DNA of 64,000 nucleotides from contig NZ_WAEM01000003.1 in the NCBI RefSeq assembly GCF_008806775.1, positions 361,017 to 425,016 of the forward strand, given 5' to 3'. The first letter of the stretch is position 1, and each line of letters starts with the position of its first letter. This document shows, piece by piece, positions 1-7,955 of the stretch. A model generated the notes under the pieces. It searched no databases and was not told the DNA's origin. It worked only from the letters and a program-made list of their open reading frames with translations. The stretch comes from Flavobacterium luteum (GTDB lineage Bacteria; Bacteroidota; Bacteroidia; Flavobacteriales; Flavobacteriaceae). The position numbers and the translations under genes are program-made.

Positions 1-1157
1 GTTATAAATTTAGCACCTATTTTCATAAAGACAGAAATGGGAAATTACGGGCAGGTCCAATTTGGGATTTTAATTTAACCTATGGGAATGACTTATTTGA
101 CTGGGGTTATGATAGGAGTAAAACAGATGTATGGCAGTTTTCGAATGGAGATAACGAGGGTTCAAAATTCTGGACAGATTTGTTTAACAATCCTACTTAT
201 AAATGCTATTTATCTAAAAGATGGAACCAACTCTTGCAAGCTGGTCAGCCATTAAATGATTCTAGTTTAGTACAGTTTATAGATTCAGCGGTTAGCCAAA
301 TTAAAGATGTTATTGTCAGAGAAAATCAAAAATGGGAAACAATTCCTAATCATGCACTCGAAATACAGCAGTTAAAAACTTTTCTTGAATTAAGAATTTC
401 TTGGATAACAAAAAATCTAGGTTCATTTTCTTCGTGTAATTCTTTTAATGCTCCTGCATTAGTTATTAATAAAATCAATTATCATCCTCTTGAGTCTAAT
501 GATTTTCCAGAATCTAATGATTTAGAATTTATCGAAATAAAAAACACAGGATTAACGACAATAAATCTTACAGGTTATTATTTTAAAGAATTAGGATTAA
601 CTTATGTTTTTCCCGCAAACTCAACTATTTTGGCAAATCAGAGTGCTTTTTTAGCTAGTAATTCTTCCGTTTTCAAAGCTAAATATGGAATTACTGCTTT
701 CGGACAATTTACGCGTAATTTATCTAACAGTACCCAAAAATTAGTTTTAGTTGATGCTTTTGGAAATGCAATAGATTCAGTAGAGTATTCGGATATATTA
801 CCTTGGCCAGATGCAGACGGAAACGGAAGTTATTTGCAATTGATTAATACTAATTTAGATAATAGTTTGCCTACTAGTTGGGTTGCGTCAAACGACGAAA
901 CTCTAACAAACTTTGATTTTTTAAAAAAAGATGAAGTTTCTATTTATCCAAACCCAACATCTCAAATAGTGAATATTCATTCTAAAAAAGGAATAGAAAA
1001 AGTTGAAGTTTTTGATGTTTTAGGATCATTAATTTTTAGTTCTAATAAGAAATCTGATTCTATTTCTATAGATTTTAGTTCCTATTCAAAAGGAATTTAC
1101 TTTGTTACAGTTTTTAACGAATTGGGTATAACTACTGAGAAAATAGTTAAATTCTAA
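1..1157 (+). CDS. CotH kinase family protein with lamin-tail and T9SS sorting domains, 5' truncated
   Basis: The frame is open from base 3, so the start lies before the window. The first residues (RNGKLRAGPIWDFNLTYGN, followed by DWGY) match the end of the CotH spore-coat-kinase-like domain. Next comes a lamin-tail type beta domain (about codons 155-295 of the visible part: VINKINYHP, EFIEIKNTG, LTGYYF, SWVAS). The last 75 residues are a type A type IX secretion signal (YPNPTSQIVNIHS, VFDVLGSLIF, GIYFVTVFN, ending KIVKF). It is therefore probably exported and surface-anchored or released. The substrate is unknown; CotH proteins can be protein kinases, but the catalytic part is outside the window. 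The KirBac gene starts 6 bases downstream. Confidence 0.8.
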   Translation, partial: YKFSTYFHKDRNGKLRAGPIWDFNLTYGNDLFDWGYDRSKTDVWQFSNGDNEGSKFWTDLFNNPTYKCYLSKRWNQLLQAGQPLNDSSLVQFIDSAVSQIKDVIVRENQKWETIPNHALEIQQLKTFLELRISWITKNLGSFSSCNSFNAPALVINKINYHPLESNDFPESNDLEFIEIKNTGLTTINLTGYYFKELGLTYVFPANSTILANQSAFLASNSSVFKAKYGITAFGQFTRNLSNSTQKLVLVDAFGNAIDSVEYSDILPWPDADGNGSYLQLINTNLDNSLPTSWVASNDETLTNFDFLKKDEVSIYPNPTSQIVNIHSKKGIEKVEVFDVLGSLIFSSNKKSDSISIDFSSYSKGIYFVTVFNELGITTEKIVKF

Positions 1158-1163
1158 GTAATA

Positions 1164-2138
1164 ATGGATATGGCTCTTTTAAAAAAATTAAATATAAAAG
1201 CAAAATCAGAGATCAATTCAGGTTTTGGTTCCAATGCAAGTAATTACGGTGGACGCTTTTTGAATAAAGATGGCTCGGCGAATATTCAAAAACGAGGTAT
1301 GAATTTCATTAGTCGTATTAGTTGGTATCATACCATGATTGAATTGCAAAATTGGAAATTCATGAGTATTTTACTTATTTTTTACATAGGAATAAATTTT
1401 ATTTTTGCTACTATTTATTACTCTATTGGTATTGAATATCTTGATGGTATTGATTTGTCAGGTTCAGAATGGGAAAAATTTGCAAAGGCCTATTTTTTTA
1501 GTGCGCAAACTTTTACAACTGTAGGCTATGGCCATATTAGTCCAAATGGGTTTTTAACAAGTTCTTTGGCTGCTGCTGAGGCCCTTATCGGATTGTTGAG
1601 TTTTGCAATAGCAACAGGGTTGTTTTTTGGAAGATTTAGTAAACCTACTGCTTTTTTAAAATTTTCACACAATGCTCTTATCTCTCCTTATGGAGAAATT
1701 TCGGCATTAATGATTCGAATGACACCGTTTAAGAATACTAGATTTACTGATGCAGAGGCTAAAATAACTTTAGGAATGCGCATTGATGAGGATGGAAAGA
1801 TGACTAATAAATTCTACACTTTAGATTTGGAAATGAGTAAAGTTAATTCTTTAACGTTAAGTTGGACACTTGTTCATCCTATAACAGAGAACAGTCCGCT
1901 TTTCAAATTTACTAAGAAAGATTTTGAGGATATTGAAGGAGAAGTTATGGTCTTTGTAAAGATTTTTGACGATATGTTTAGCACGACAGTAGCCACATCA
2001 ACTTCATATACTTTTAAAGAAGTATTTTATGGAGCAAAATTTGAATTAATGTATTCTGAAAATAAGTATAATACAATTTTGCATTTAGATAAATTAAATT
2101 CATTTTATGAAGTTGACTTAAATCCTACTTTAAACTAA
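1164..2138 (+). CDS. Inward-rectifier-type potassium channel (KirBac family)
   Basis: A 324-residue tetrameric-type K+ channel subunit of the inner membrane. Visible parts are an amphipathic N-terminus, TM1 at about 66-88, a pore helix with the K+ selectivity filter TVGYG at 119-123, TM2 at about 132-157, and a C-terminal cytoplasmic immunoglobulin-like domain of about 165 residues (GMRIDEDGKM, LSWTLVHPI). Length and order fit KirBac proteins rather than two-TM KcsA types. It starts 6 bases after the CotH-family gene, so it may be cotranscribed. Its end overlaps the convergent YceI gene by 14 bases. The gating ligand cannot be told from sequence. Confidence 0.9.
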   Translation: MDMALLKKLNIKAKSEINSGFGSNASNYGGRFLNKDGSANIQKRGMNFISRISWYHTMIELQNWKFMSILLIFYIGINFIFATIYYSIGIEYLDGIDLSGSEWEKFAKAYFFSAQTFTTVGYGHISPNGFLTSSLAAAEALIGLLSFAIATGLFFGRFSKPTAFLKFSHNALISPYGEISALMIRMTPFKNTRFTDAEAKITLGMRIDEDGKMTNKFYTLDLEMSKVNSLTLSWTLVHPITENSPLFKFTKKDFEDIEGEVMVFVKIFDDMFSTTVATSTSYTFKEVFYGAKFELMYSENKYNTILHLDKLNSFYEVDLNPTLN

Positions 2139-2664
2139 ATTCACTTTTCAAGTGGATTGTTTTTGCAACTTTATAACTTACTATTGATGGAATACTGATG
2201 TTATAATCATCTAAATTTATATCAAAATCTGAAAATAGAAGCAATTGATTGTTCCTTTTTATTAGCGTAACTATTGTGTTTATTTTTTTTGATTTTCCGT
2301 GAATTTTTAATTTGCCAATAAGTGTGAATTTTTTAGGAGTGTCTCCAATTATATTGCTATTAAATCCATTAATTATCCCTTTAAATCTTGCTGTTGGGTA
2401 AATATTACTTTGTAAATAATTTTTATTAAAATGTTCCTCCATTAAGGAAAGTTTAAATTGAAATTTTTTAACTATTGCAATACAATCAATTTCACCAGTT
2501 TTTGTTCCTAAAGAGCAAGAAACACTATCGTTTAGTGCAGTAATTTCCTCAAAAGACGGTACCGAAGCTTCAAAAATAATTTTGCCTGATTTCTCAACCA
2601 TTTTATCTTGAGCAAAAATAAACAGTGATAGGAGTTGAATACAAAATATCAGTAATAGTTTCAT
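2125..2664 (-). CDS. YceI-like domain protein, exported
   Basis: A 179-residue protein with an N-terminal signal peptide (MKLLLIFCIQLLSLFIFAQ). The rest matches the YceI-like lipocalin fold: GKIIFEASVPSFEEI, a central HFNKNYLQSNIYPTARFKG region, and a FTLIGKLKIHGKSK strand pair. Family members bind isoprenoids or other amphipathic molecules in the periplasm; the ligand here is unknown. The Met at 2664 is chosen because it begins the signal peptide. An upstream in-frame Met at 2688 would add eight residues in front of it. The 3' end overlaps the KirBac gene on the other strand. Confidence 0.8.
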   Translation of the reverse strand: MKLLLIFCIQLLSLFIFAQDKMVEKSGKIIFEASVPSFEEITALNDSVSCSLGTKTGEIDCIAIVKKFQFKLSLMEEHFNKNYLQSNIYPTARFKGIINGFNSNIIGDTPKKFTLIGKLKIHGKSKKINTIVTLIKRNNQLLLFSDFDINLDDYNISIPSIVSYKVAKTIHLKSEFSLK

Positions 2665-2765
2665 TTTGATTAACTTTAAAAGTCCCAAAAACTATATTAA
2701 AGTTAATAAAAAAAATCAATAATGTTGCTAAAATTGTCTAATATTAAGTAGTGTAAATAGGGGTG

Positions 2766-3308
2766 TTATTTCATTTCTACATTATATTTTTTAAGCTCTT
2801 CTAAAACTTCTTTTGAAGAGTAATCGAAGGTTTCTTCATGTTTGTCTCTTTCTTTTCTTGTAGCGATTCTTTTTATACAACTAAAAAAACGTCTTCTTTC
2901 TTCTAAACTTGATAATGCTAATCTAGGGACTAGTACTGAATTTCCCTGTTTGTCTTTGGCAACCATAGTAAAGTATGACGAATTGCAATGATTAACTGTT
3001 CCTGTTTGTATGTTTTCAGAATCTACCCGAATGCCAATAACCATAGATGTTTTTCCTACATAGTTCACAGAAGCTTTTAGTGTAACCAATTCGCCAATTT
3101 CAATCGGACTTAAAAAATCGACAGTATCTACCGAAGCGGTAACACAATAGGTTCCTGAATATTTTGAAGCACAGGCAAATGCAATTTGGTCCATTAGTGA
3201 TAAAATATAACCACCATGAATTTTTCCGTTAAAATTAGAATGAGATGGCAACATCAATTGCGAAATGGTAATTTTGGATTCTTTTACGGATTTAAAACCT
3301 GTATTCAT
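2766..3308 (-). CDS. Acyl-CoA thioesterase, hotdog fold
   Basis: A 180-residue single-hotdog protein of the YciA/BFIT type that hydrolyses acyl-CoA to free acid and CoA. The hallmark SNFNGKIHGGYILSLMDQIAF lies near residues 24-44, with HGG followed by the helix containing the catalytic Asp. SVDTVDFLSPIEIGELV follows as the next core strand. The C-terminal 40 residues are charged and look like the extension seen in Bacteroidota homologues. The start codon overlaps the stop of the upstream gene as TAATG, so translation is probably coupled to it. Chain-length preference is not predictable. Confidence 0.85.
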   Translation of the reverse strand: MNTGFKSVKESKITISQLMLPSHSNFNGKIHGGYILSLMDQIAFACASKYSGTYCVTASVDTVDFLSPIEIGELVTLKASVNYVGKTSMVIGIRVDSENIQTGTVNHCNSSYFTMVAKDKQGNSVLVPRLALSSLEERRRFFSCIKRIATRKERDKHEETFDYSSKEVLEELKKYNVEMK

Positions 3309-3673
3309 TATTTAATATTAAAAGGTGAATTTTCTTTTTCGACTTTAACAACAAAATGCTTGCTTTCTCCCCACCAAGGAAAGGTTTTATATCTTTCTTT
3401 ATAAGTAACTTTTACATATTGACCTTGCAACTCATTTAAATCGTCAATGACTTTTTGATCACTATCTAAAACTGAAAAAGTAAAAATATGAGAACCTGTA
3501 ATTCCGCGACTTATCTCGCCTTCCCAAGTTTTGAAAATTATGCCTTTGTGACTTAGTTTTATTAATTCGCCAGCACGAACACCTTCACTATAGGTTGCAT
3601 AATAAGCAAAAGAAATGTAAGCAGCAATTCCTAAAAAAATAGATAGTATTACATATATTATAAATTTTCTCAT
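3308..3673 (-). CDS. Small membrane-anchored protein of unknown function
   Basis: A 121-residue protein when started at MRKFIIYV (3673). One N-terminal transmembrane or signal-anchor segment lies at about 4-24. A small beta-rich domain follows, with YSEGVRAGELIKLSHKGIIFKTWEGEI in its first half and SVLDSDQKVIDDLNELQGQYVKVTYKERY in the second. Homologues in Flavobacteriaceae are, from memory, often labelled 6-phosphogluconate dehydrogenase; nothing here supports that, since no Rossmann or substrate motif is present. It lies between rmuC (10 bases upstream) and the thioesterase (1-base overlap). A longer start at 3706 would overlap rmuC by 23 bases and is less likely. Confidence 0.7.
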   Translation of the reverse strand: MRKFIIYVILSIFLGIAAYISFAYYATYSEGVRAGELIKLSHKGIIFKTWEGEISRGITGSHIFTFSVLDSDQKVIDDLNELQGQYVKVTYKERYKTFPWWGESKHFVVKVEKENSPFNIK

Positions 3674-3683
3674 ATAGATTAAT

Positions 3684-5048
3684 TTAAAGTTCATTTTCTT
3701 CAACACCTGAACGCTTCAAAATACTATCGGGTAATGATTTTTTGGCTTTGGCGCCCATTTTTTTTAATTTTTCGACACTTGTAATTAGGTTTCCTTTTCC
3801 TTCTACTAATTTATTCATTGCGCCTTGATATTCTAGTTTACTTTCTTCAATTTTTTTACCTACTCGGATTAAATCAGCAACAAAACCTTCGAATTTATCA
3901 TACAAAGCACCAGCCTGACGTGCAATTTCAAAAGCGTTCTCTTGTTGCTTTTGGTTGGCCCACATGCTGTCAATAGTTCGTAAAGTAGCTAGTAAAGTTG
4001 AAGGAGTAACAATGACAATATTTTTTTCGAATGCTTTGTTGTATAAAGATACATCTTCGTTTAAAGCAATGGCAAAAGCTGGCTCTATTGGAATAAAAAG
4101 CAATACAAAGTCGGGACTTTCTATTTGATATAAATCCTGATAATTTTTTTCGCCCAATTGCTCAACATGGCGTTTTATAGAATTGACATGTTCTTTCAAA
4201 TAGCCGTTTTTTATAACGTCCTCTTCTTCATTGATGTATTTTTCATAAGCGGTTAATGATACTTTCGAGTCAACAATCATCTTTTTCCCATCAGGTAAAT
4301 TAATAACGACATCAGGATAAACTCGTTGTCCATCATCATTTGTATGCGATTGTTGTACATAATATTCTCGATCTTTTTCTAAACCTGATTTCTCTAAAAC
4401 CCGTTCTAAAACTAATTCGCCCCAATTGCCTTGCATTTTGCTATCGCCTTTAAGCGCTTTTGTTAGGTTAATGGTTTCTTTGCTCATCTGTTCATTCATT
4501 TCTCGTAAACCTAAAATTTGCTGACGTAAAGCGGCATGGTAATCGATACTTTCTTTATGGGTGTCTTCGACTTTTTTCTCAAATAATTGAATTTTATCTT
4601 GCAAAGGCGACAAGATGTTTTTCATATTTTCTTTATTCTGTTCGGTAAATTTATTCGATTTTTCTTCTAGAATTTTATTGGCTAAATTCTCAAATTCTTT
4701 GGTAAATTTTTCTTGCAGTTTTTCTACTTCCTCTTTTTGTTCTTTGTTACGTTCCCATAAATTGTCAAAATCGACTTCTTTTTTAGAAAGTTGAATAGCC
4801 AAACTGTCTTTTTCGTTTCTAATACTTTCTTTGTCTTTATTAGTTTCTGAAAGCTGTTTTTCAAAATTAGATTTGTCTATTTGAATTTGTTCTTTTAAAG
4901 AGTCAAACAGATTGTTTAAAGCGAGTAATTTTTCTTCTAAACTAATTTTGTCGGTTTGAAATCGTGCCGAAAAAATGATTTTTCCAATAAAAACACCGAT
5001 TCCGAGTGCAATTATAAAAACAAATAAAAAGGGAAACAAGTTCGACAT
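3684..5048 (-). CDS. rmuC: RmuC family DNA recombination protein
   Basis: A 454-residue protein. An N-terminal membrane anchor (MSNLFPFLFVFIIALGIGVF) is followed by about 160 residues of charged coiled coil. The RmuC nuclease-like domain comes next, with GNWGELVLERVLEKSGLEK, YPDVVINLPDGKKMIVDSKVSL and FVLLFIPIEPAFAIAL. The D...DSK pattern is the PD-(D/E)XK-like core of this family. RmuC limits inversions at short inverted repeats and is proposed to cut DNA structures at the membrane. The start at 5048 is chosen because it begins the anchor; 5093 would add 15 unlikely residues. It is divergent from the pseudouridine synthase gene. Confidence 0.9.
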   Translation of the reverse strand: MSNLFPFLFVFIIALGIGVFIGKIIFSARFQTDKISLEEKLLALNNLFDSLKEQIQIDKSNFEKQLSETNKDKESIRNEKDSLAIQLSKKEVDFDNLWERNKEQKEEVEKLQEKFTKEFENLANKILEEKSNKFTEQNKENMKNILSPLQDKIQLFEKKVEDTHKESIDYHAALRQQILGLREMNEQMSKETINLTKALKGDSKMQGNWGELVLERVLEKSGLEKDREYYVQQSHTNDDGQRVYPDVVINLPDGKKMIVDSKVSLTAYEKYINEEEDVIKNGYLKEHVNSIKRHVEQLGEKNYQDLYQIESPDFVLLFIPIEPAFAIALNEDVSLYNKAFEKNIVIVTPSTLLATLRTIDSMWANQKQQENAFEIARQAGALYDKFEGFVADLIRVGKKIEESKLEYQGAMNKLVEGKGNLITSVEKLKKMGAKAKKSLPDSILKRSGVEENEL

Positions 5049-5126
5049 AAAAAGCAATTTTTGTAAAAAAGTAAAAGTAAGGAATATTATCAATTTTAGA
5101 ATTTTAAATTACAGAATTTAAAAATG

Positions 5127-5134
5127 TATTTTTG
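5127..5134 (+). promoter_or_regulatory. -7 promoter element for the rluE-like gene
   Basis: TATTTTTG matches the Bacteroidota -7 consensus TAnnTTTG. It places the transcription start near 5140, downstream of the in-frame ATG at 5132, and so supports the ATG at 5156 as the true start. Confidence 0.5.
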
Positions 5135-5155
5135 TTCCAAATTATAGATTTTAAT

Positions 5156-5728
5156 ATGCATCGTCATTTTATTCTTCATAAACCCTATGGTTATTTGAGT
5201 CAATTCGTTTATCAACTCAAACGAAATAAGAAATTATTAGGTGAATTGCATGATTTTCCATCTGGAACTATGGCAATTGGCAGACTAGACGAAGATTCTG
5301 AAGGACTACTTTTATTAACAACTGACGGAAAAGTGAGCGAGCAAATATGTAGTAAAAAAGTGGATAAAGAATACTATGTTCAAGTAGATGGAATCATTAC
5401 TGAGGAAGCTATTAAACAATTAATGATTGGAGTTGAAATAGGTTTTGAGGGTACAAAATACATGACCAAGCCTTGTAAAGCTTTTATTGTAAATGTAATT
5501 CCTGATTTTGGAGCAAGAGCAAAGCAGATTCGCGATGACCGTCATGGGCCAACTTCTTGGGCGGCTTTAATAGTAAATGAAGGTAAGTTTCGGCAAATTA
5601 GAAAAATGACTGCTGCCGTAGGATTTCCAACATTGCGCTTGGTTCGTGTTCGTATTGGGAATGTTAGACTAAATGATTTACAAGCTGGTGAAGTTTTAGA
5701 AGTTGATGATTTTAAAATAATTGATTAA
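5156..5728 (+). CDS. rluE: rRNA pseudouridine synthase, RluE/RsuA family
   Basis: A 190-residue enzyme that isomerises a uridine in rRNA to pseudouridine. It begins directly at the catalytic domain (MHRHFILHKPYGYLSQF), with no N-terminal S4 domain, as in RluE. The catalytic Asp sits in GRLDEDSEGLLLLTTDG. KVDKEYYVQVDG and NEGKFRQIRKMTAAVGFPTLRLVRVRIG are the later family motifs. RluE in E. coli modifies 23S rRNA U2457; the same target is an inference here. trmL follows after 12 bases, so the two RNA modification genes are probably one unit. Confidence 0.85.
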   Translation: MHRHFILHKPYGYLSQFVYQLKRNKKLLGELHDFPSGTMAIGRLDEDSEGLLLLTTDGKVSEQICSKKVDKEYYVQVDGIITEEAIKQLMIGVEIGFEGTKYMTKPCKAFIVNVIPDFGARAKQIRDDRHGPTSWAALIVNEGKFRQIRKMTAAVGFPTLRLVRVRIGNVRLNDLQAGEVLEVDDFKIID

Positions 5729-5740
5729 AAATAATTATAA

Positions 5741-6193
5741 ATGTTAAACATTGTTTTAGTTGAGCCTGAAATTCCTAACAACACTGGAAATATTGGTCGG
5801 TTGTGTGTAGGAACCGAAAGTCGTTTGCACTTAATTCATCCTTTTGGATTTGTGATTAATGATAAGAATTTGAAACGTTCAGGATTGGATTACTGGGTAC
5901 ATCTTGATGTTACCGAATATCAGAATGTAGCTGAGTGGAAAGCCAAAATTACTAATGAATCGAGAGTTTTTCTAATGAGTTCTCATGCAACAACTTCTAT
6001 ATATGATATTGAATATCAAGATGGTGACTGGTTGGTTTTTGGAAAAGAGAGTGTAGGTTTGAGTCAGGAGGTTTTGGATCAATTTGAAAATCATTTAAAA
6101 ATTCCGATGGCAAACTTAATTCGGAGTTTTAATATTGCCAATTCTGTGGCTTTTGTGGTTGGGGAAGCGAAGCGACAGATTTCAATTATTTAA
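5741..6193 (+). CDS. trmL: tRNA (cytidine/uridine-2'-O-)-methyltransferase TrmL
   Basis: A 150-residue SPOUT-class methyltransferase that methylates the ribose at tRNA wobble position 34 using S-adenosylmethionine. Motifs seen are VLVEPEIPNNTGNIGRLCVG near the N-terminus (motif 1), LVFGKESVGLSQEVL (motif 2) and IPMANLIRSFNIANSVAFVVGEA (motif 3, the knot). The length is normal for TrmL (about 155). It is downstream of the rluE-like gene and overlaps the convergent dienelactone hydrolase gene by 8 bases at the 3' ends. Confidence 0.92.
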   Translation: MLNIVLVEPEIPNNTGNIGRLCVGTESRLHLIHPFGFVINDKNLKRSGLDYWVHLDVTEYQNVAEWKAKITNESRVFLMSSHATTSIYDIEYQDGDWLVFGKESVGLSQEVLDQFENHLKIPMANLIRSFNIANSVAFVVGEAKRQISII

Positions 6194-6947
6194 ATATTTC
6201 ATCAAAAAAATCTTTCATAGCTTGCCAAGATCTTTTTGCAGCTTTTTCATTGTATGCAGTCCCTTTACTATTATCATTTCCAGCATCTTTATGGGTAAAA
6301 GCGTGAACTGAATTTGCATAATAGTTCATTTGCCAATCTGCTTTTGCAGTTCTCATTTCATTTTGAAAAGCTTTAACTTCAGCTTCAGGAACATAAAAAT
6401 CGTCTGCACCATGAAGCACTAAAATTTTTACTGAAATTGGATCAATAGTTCTCGTTGCATCCCTTCCTAATCCGCCATGAAATGAAACAATTCCTTTTAC
6501 TTTCATATTGGTTCTTGCAGCTTCAATAGCTCCAGTTCCTCCAAAACAATATCCAATTACTGCAATTTTATCGGGATTTGCACCTTGTTTGATTAACTCG
6601 TCTAAAGCTAATTGAATTCGTTTTTGATATTCTTTTATGTTCGATTTAAAATATCCAGCAATTTTCCCTGCTTCACTGGGATTTGATGGTCTTTTATCAA
6701 TTCCATAAATATCTGCTACAAAAGTCAAATATCCTAGTTTAGCTAATTCAGAAGCATTTTCTTTAGCATTATTGTCAATTCCCATCCAAGCAGGAAGTAA
6801 TAAAACTGCATTTCCGTTAGCAACTTTCTTTTTAGGAACTTCAACAATTCCCTCCAGTTTTTGATTACCATCTGAATAAGAAACCATTATTTGTGCTTGC
6901 GATGAAACCATTGTTAAAGTAAAGATAAGGATAAAGATATTTTTCAT
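6186..6947 (-). CDS. Dienelactone hydrolase family protein, exported
   Basis: A 253-residue alpha/beta hydrolase with a signal peptide (MKNIFILIFTLTMVSSQAQ), so periplasmic. The nucleophile is a Cys in VIGYCFGGTGA, the Asp lies in LHGADDFYV, and the His in YANSVHAFTH, giving the Cys-Asp-His triad of dienelactone hydrolases. YGIDKRPSNPSEAGKIAGYF is the typical lid region. The physiological substrate is unknown; chloroaromatic degradation is not implied, since these enzymes are common in Flavobacteria. It is followed by the separate btu genes, with a 60-base gap to btuD. Confidence 0.85.
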   Translation of the reverse strand: MKNIFILIFTLTMVSSQAQIMVSYSDGNQKLEGIVEVPKKKVANGNAVLLLPAWMGIDNNAKENASELAKLGYLTFVADIYGIDKRPSNPSEAGKIAGYFKSNIKEYQKRIQLALDELIKQGANPDKIAVIGYCFGGTGAIEAARTNMKVKGIVSFHGGLGRDATRTIDPISVKILVLHGADDFYVPEAEVKAFQNEMRTAKADWQMNYYANSVHAFTHKDAGNDNSKGTAYNEKAAKRSWQAMKDFFDEIFK

Positions 6948-7007
6948 GATTTAATTTTTTTTAAAATTACTATTTTTAAAATGAAATGCTACTGAAACAA
7001 ATCATAA

Positions 7008-7790
7008 TTATTGTATAATAAACTTCCCTTTTTTATCATCAAAAATAATATTTTCATCGTGAAATAAAGTATTAAAAATACCTTTACTAATCAAATTACA
7101 GGGTTGATCTTGAACAACGGTTTCGGGTGTCATTATAATCATTTCATCACTCAACTGAATTGCCAAATCAATATCATGAGTTGAAAATAAAATACATTTA
7201 TTGGTTTCCTGAGATAGTTTTTTTAATAGTTTAAAAACTGAAACTTTGTGAAGCAAATCTAAATGGGTTGTAGGTTCATCAAGAATAATTAAAGGCGTAT
7301 CTTGAGTCAATGCTCTTGCAATCAATACTTTTTGTAATTGTCCGTCACTAATTTCGTAATGCTTCTTGTTCGCCAAATGAATAATTTGGGTCAAGTTGAT
7401 TGCTTCACTAACTTTTATAACATCCTCGTTACTTAGTTCACCAACCCAATTAGTGTAAGGCTGTCTTCCAAGTGCAACGAGTTCAAAAACCGTCAAATTG
7501 CTTGGCGGTAATTTTTCGGTAAGCACCAAGCTTAATTGCTTTGCTAGTGCTAAAGGTTTGTAGGATTTAATATCTTTTTCATTCAAAAAAACAGTTCCAG
7601 AAAGTGGTTTTTGAATTCCAGTTAATGTGCGTAAGAGAGTCGATTTTCCTATTCCGTTAGCTCCAATCAAGGAGATTAGTTTTCCAGATTCTAAATTTAA
7701 ATTGACATTTTGAGCAATACAATTCTTTTCCCTCTTAGTTGTATAACCAATGGATAAATTTGAAGTAGAAAGAATGTTTTTAGTATTCAT
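7008..7790 (-). CDS. btuD: ABC transporter ATP-binding protein, BtuD/FecE type
   Basis: A 260-residue ATPase that powers uptake through the BtuC-like permease. Walker A is GANGIGKST (about 43-51), the signature is ISDGQLQK instead of LSGGQ, Walker B is LIILDEPTTHLD, and the switch His lies in LFSTHDIDLA. The family also moves iron-siderophores and haem. The B12 assignment rests on the linked BtuF, the cobalamin riboswitch and BtuG just upstream, not on this protein alone. It is the third gene of btuF-btuC-btuD, separated from btuC by 165 bases that contain a hairpin. Confidence 0.8.
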   Translation of the reverse strand: MNTKNILSTSNLSIGYTTKREKNCIAQNVNLNLESGKLISLIGANGIGKSTLLRTLTGIQKPLSGTVFLNEKDIKSYKPLALAKQLSLVLTEKLPPSNLTVFELVALGRQPYTNWVGELSNEDVIKVSEAINLTQIIHLANKKHYEISDGQLQKVLIARALTQDTPLIILDEPTTHLDLLHKVSVFKLLKKLSQETNKCILFSTHDIDLAIQLSDEMIIMTPETVVQDQPCNLISKGIFNTLFHDENIIFDDKKGKFIIQ

Positions 7791-7839
7791 GGGATATTAA
7801 GAAAAAGGGTTATACCAGAAATGTTTTGATCATTCACTT

Positions 7840-7899
7840 TTTAAAACCATTGCGATAATTAAGAAAAAGCAAAGCTTAATTTTATTAATGGTTTAAAAT
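7840..7899. other. Nested inverted repeat between btuC and btuD
   Basis: AAACCATT (7844-7851) is complementary to AATGGTTT (7887-7894), and inside these ATTAAG (7858-7863) pairs with CTTAAT (7874-7879). The result is a two-tier hairpin in the btuC-btuD spacer. It could be a partial terminator or an mRNA processing signal that lowers btuD expression relative to btuFC; no U-tract follows directly on the minus strand. Confidence 0.45.
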
Positions 7900-7955
7900 G
7901 TTTGTAAATTTATTTTAAATGTTTTTACTATTCGCACAAAATATATTCGTTTTAA

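Noticed and set aside
7791..7955. Second cobalamin riboswitch before btuD
   Set aside because: The spacer has only a nested hairpin; the B12 box (GCCAGGAGACC) and core text are missing on both strands.
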